Origin: an uncultured Clostridium sp. | Lineage (GTDB): Bacteria > Bacillota > Clostridia > TANB77 > CAG-508 | NCBI GenBank assembly: GCA_947062645.1 | Contig: CAMSQT010000054.1 | Location: 1-7,116 of the forward strand | Reading direction: 5' to 3' | DNA length: 7,116 nucleotides | Shown: positions 6,352 through 7,116 of the stretch, one piece after another | Position numbering within the stretch: position 1 is the first letter of the stretch | How the letters are laid out: every line of letters begins with the position of its first letter | Program-made: the position numbers and the translations under genes | The notes under the pieces: model-generated | What the model was told of the DNA's origin: nothing | Seen by the model: only the letters and a program-made list of their open reading frames with translations | Database searches by the model: none

Positions 6352-6408
6352 CGTTTTTTCACCTCCTGTAATATTACATATAGAAAAAACCTTTGCTTTT
6401 TCTAATAC

Positions 6409-6439
6409 TAGAATGTGTAAAAAAGCAGAAAAATACACA
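6409..6439 (-). promoter_or_regulatory. Sigma-G-like promoter of the spore-protein gene
   Basis: On the minus strand CATTCTA (6415-6409) fits the sigma-G -10 consensus CATNNTA. TGTGTA (6439-6434) matches five of six positions of the -35 consensus TGHATR, with an 18-base spacer. Transcription would start near 6402, about 35 bases before the ribosome site. Forespore-specific expression is expected for this family. Confidence 0.6.
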
Positions 6440-6483
6440 AGTAATTTTTTCCAAAAAATCAAAATTTATATTTTGGTTAGTTA

Positions 6484-6579
6484 GGGACTGTCCCAAACTT
6501 GCCATAAATGGCTACATGGTGCCTGTCCCAGAGTGACCACAAATGGCTACATGGTGCCTGTCCCAAACTTGCCATCACC
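6484..6579 (+). repeat. 35-bp tandem repeat array with TGTCCC core
   Basis: There are two full 35-base units (6489-6523 and 6524-6558) and a partial third (6559-6579). Each begins TGTCCC, and the full ones end AATGGCTACATGGTGCC. Unit 2 differs from unit 1 at 12-18, reading AGAGTGACCAC where unit 1 has AAACTTGCCAT. A small inverted repeat, GGGAC-T-GTCCC, opens the array (6484-6494), and GCCAT-AA-ATGGC lies at 6501-6512. The array is GC-richer than its surroundings. The 331-base gap between the spore-protein gene and the HAD gene otherwise holds only their two promoters. A REP-like or transposon-derived short element is the likely class; no transposase is present. Confidence 0.85.
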
Positions 6580-6586
6580 AAAACTA

Positions 6587-6615
6587 TTGCAAAAGAAAAA
6601 AAATAAAGTTATAAT
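6587..6615 (+). promoter_or_regulatory. Sigma-A promoter of the HAD phosphatase gene
   Basis: TTGCAA (6587-6592, four of six) and TATAAT (6610-6615, perfect) are 17 bases apart. Transcription would start near 6622, about 60 bases before the ATG. The -35 box begins eight bases after the repeat array ends. Confidence 0.6.
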
Positions 6616-6682
6616 AAGAAAGCAAAATGACAAAAGTTTTAGTAATAACTACAGCTGTACAAACTAGGAAGGAAGGATAAGT

Positions 6683-7066
6683 ATGTATAAATTAGTAGCA
6701 ATTGATTTAGATGGAACTATGTTAAATCAATATGGCGAAGTAACGTTAAATACCAAAAATGCAATTCAAAATGCAATCGAAAAAGGAGTGGAAGTTATAA
6801 TTGCATCAGGAAGACCAATCGATTCCATCAAAACCATTGCAAAAGAAATTGGAAGTAACCATTATTTTATTGCAGGAAATGGTGCTCTTATTTATGATAT
6901 CCAAAAAGACGAAATTATTTATGATAAATTTTTACCAAAACAAAAAGTTTTAGAAATTATTAAAATATGCGAAGAAAATAGTATTTCTTATAATGTATAT
7001 ACAGAAGGTGCAATCCTAGCAAACAGCCTGAAATACAATGTTTTATACTATCAAAAGGAAAATTTA
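6683..7066 (+). CDS. Cof-type HAD-superfamily phosphatase, N-terminal part
   Basis: The first 128 codons are present; the gene runs into adapter at 7067. It begins MYKLVAIDLDGTMLNQYGEV, carrying the DxDGT nucleophile motif of the haloacid dehalogenase superfamily (Asp8 as nucleophile, Asp10 as acid/base). The second motif is the Ser in IIASGRP. GNGALIYD then follows, as in Cof/YidA-type (subfamily IIB) sugar-phosphate and flavin phosphatases. The cap domain begins near residue 85 and is incomplete. The substrate cannot be assigned. AGGAAGGAAGGA at about 6666-6677 is the ribosome site. There is no stop within the window, and any residues after Leu128 are adapter-encoded. Confidence 0.9.
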
Positions 7067-7116
7067 AGATCGGAAGAGCAACGTCTGAACTCCAGTCACA
7101 ATGCCTCATCTCGTAT
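7067..7116. other. Illumina TruSeq adapter with index, not genomic
   Basis: AGATCGGAAGAGC begins at 7067 and runs through CTGAACTCCAGTCAC, the index AATGCCTC and ATCTCGTAT. It is the reverse complement of the 5' contamination. Compared with the standard adapter one C is missing after AGAGCA, so this end has a one-base deletion. Confidence 0.98.

Noticed and set aside
6352..6462. N-terminal extension of the spore protein from the upstream ATG at 6462
   Set aside because: The extension covers the sigma-G-like promoter and the GGAGGTG ribosome site, and family homology starts at 6351.
6197..6484. 95-codon plus-strand open frame opposite the spore-protein gene
   Set aside because: It is the shadow of a clearly recognised alpha/beta SASP gene with a good ribosome site on the other strand.
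6489..6579. CRISPR array
   Set aside because: Units are directly abutting with no unique spacers, only two and a half copies exist, and no cas gene is nearby.

Overview
The window is strongly AT-rich chromosomal DNA from a low-GC, endospore-forming Firmicute, most likely a Clostridia-type organism known from metagenomes. Three things point there: an alpha/beta-type small acid-soluble spore protein with a sigma-G-like promoter, the Firmicutes gene order era-yqzL-recO, and long-form HPF. Both ends are Illumina adapter carrying the same index (1-45 and 7067-7116), so the genomic part is about 46-7066.

Layout: the C-terminus of tgt (46-226) is followed closely by a membrane-anchored surface protein with a stalk-like domain and WG repeats (243-1793), then a terminator. 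A GT4 glycosyltransferase (2020-3313) has its own promoter and a strong terminator. Next comes era-yqzL-recO (3550-5416): ribosome assembly GTPase, small YqzL protein, and RecF-pathway repair protein. The ribosome hibernation factor hpf (5504-6031) has a consensus sigma-A promoter and shares a bidirectional terminator with the convergent spore-protein gene (6154-6351, minus). A 35-bp tandem repeat and a promoter precede a Cof-type HAD phosphatase (6683-7066), which is cut by the contig end.

The main discovery candidate concerns reading frame. Three genes, two of them well-conserved housekeeping genes, are broken in the zero frame, at four places in all: once in the GT4 gene, once in era and twice in recO. 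Each break is repaired by skipping exactly one C, and at each the zero-frame codon is CGG while the +1 codon is GGN, giving the glycine expected there. I found no other in-frame CGG in any gene of the window, although the CGG trinucleotide occurs at least ten times in coding DNA in the other two phases. Arginine is written with AGA, AGG, CGA and CGT. The pattern suggests that CGG is not read as arginine here but causes a +1 shift or is read as a CGGN quadruplet. Sequencing error is the alternative, but none of the four extra bases lies in the abundant poly-A runs, and all four share one codon context.
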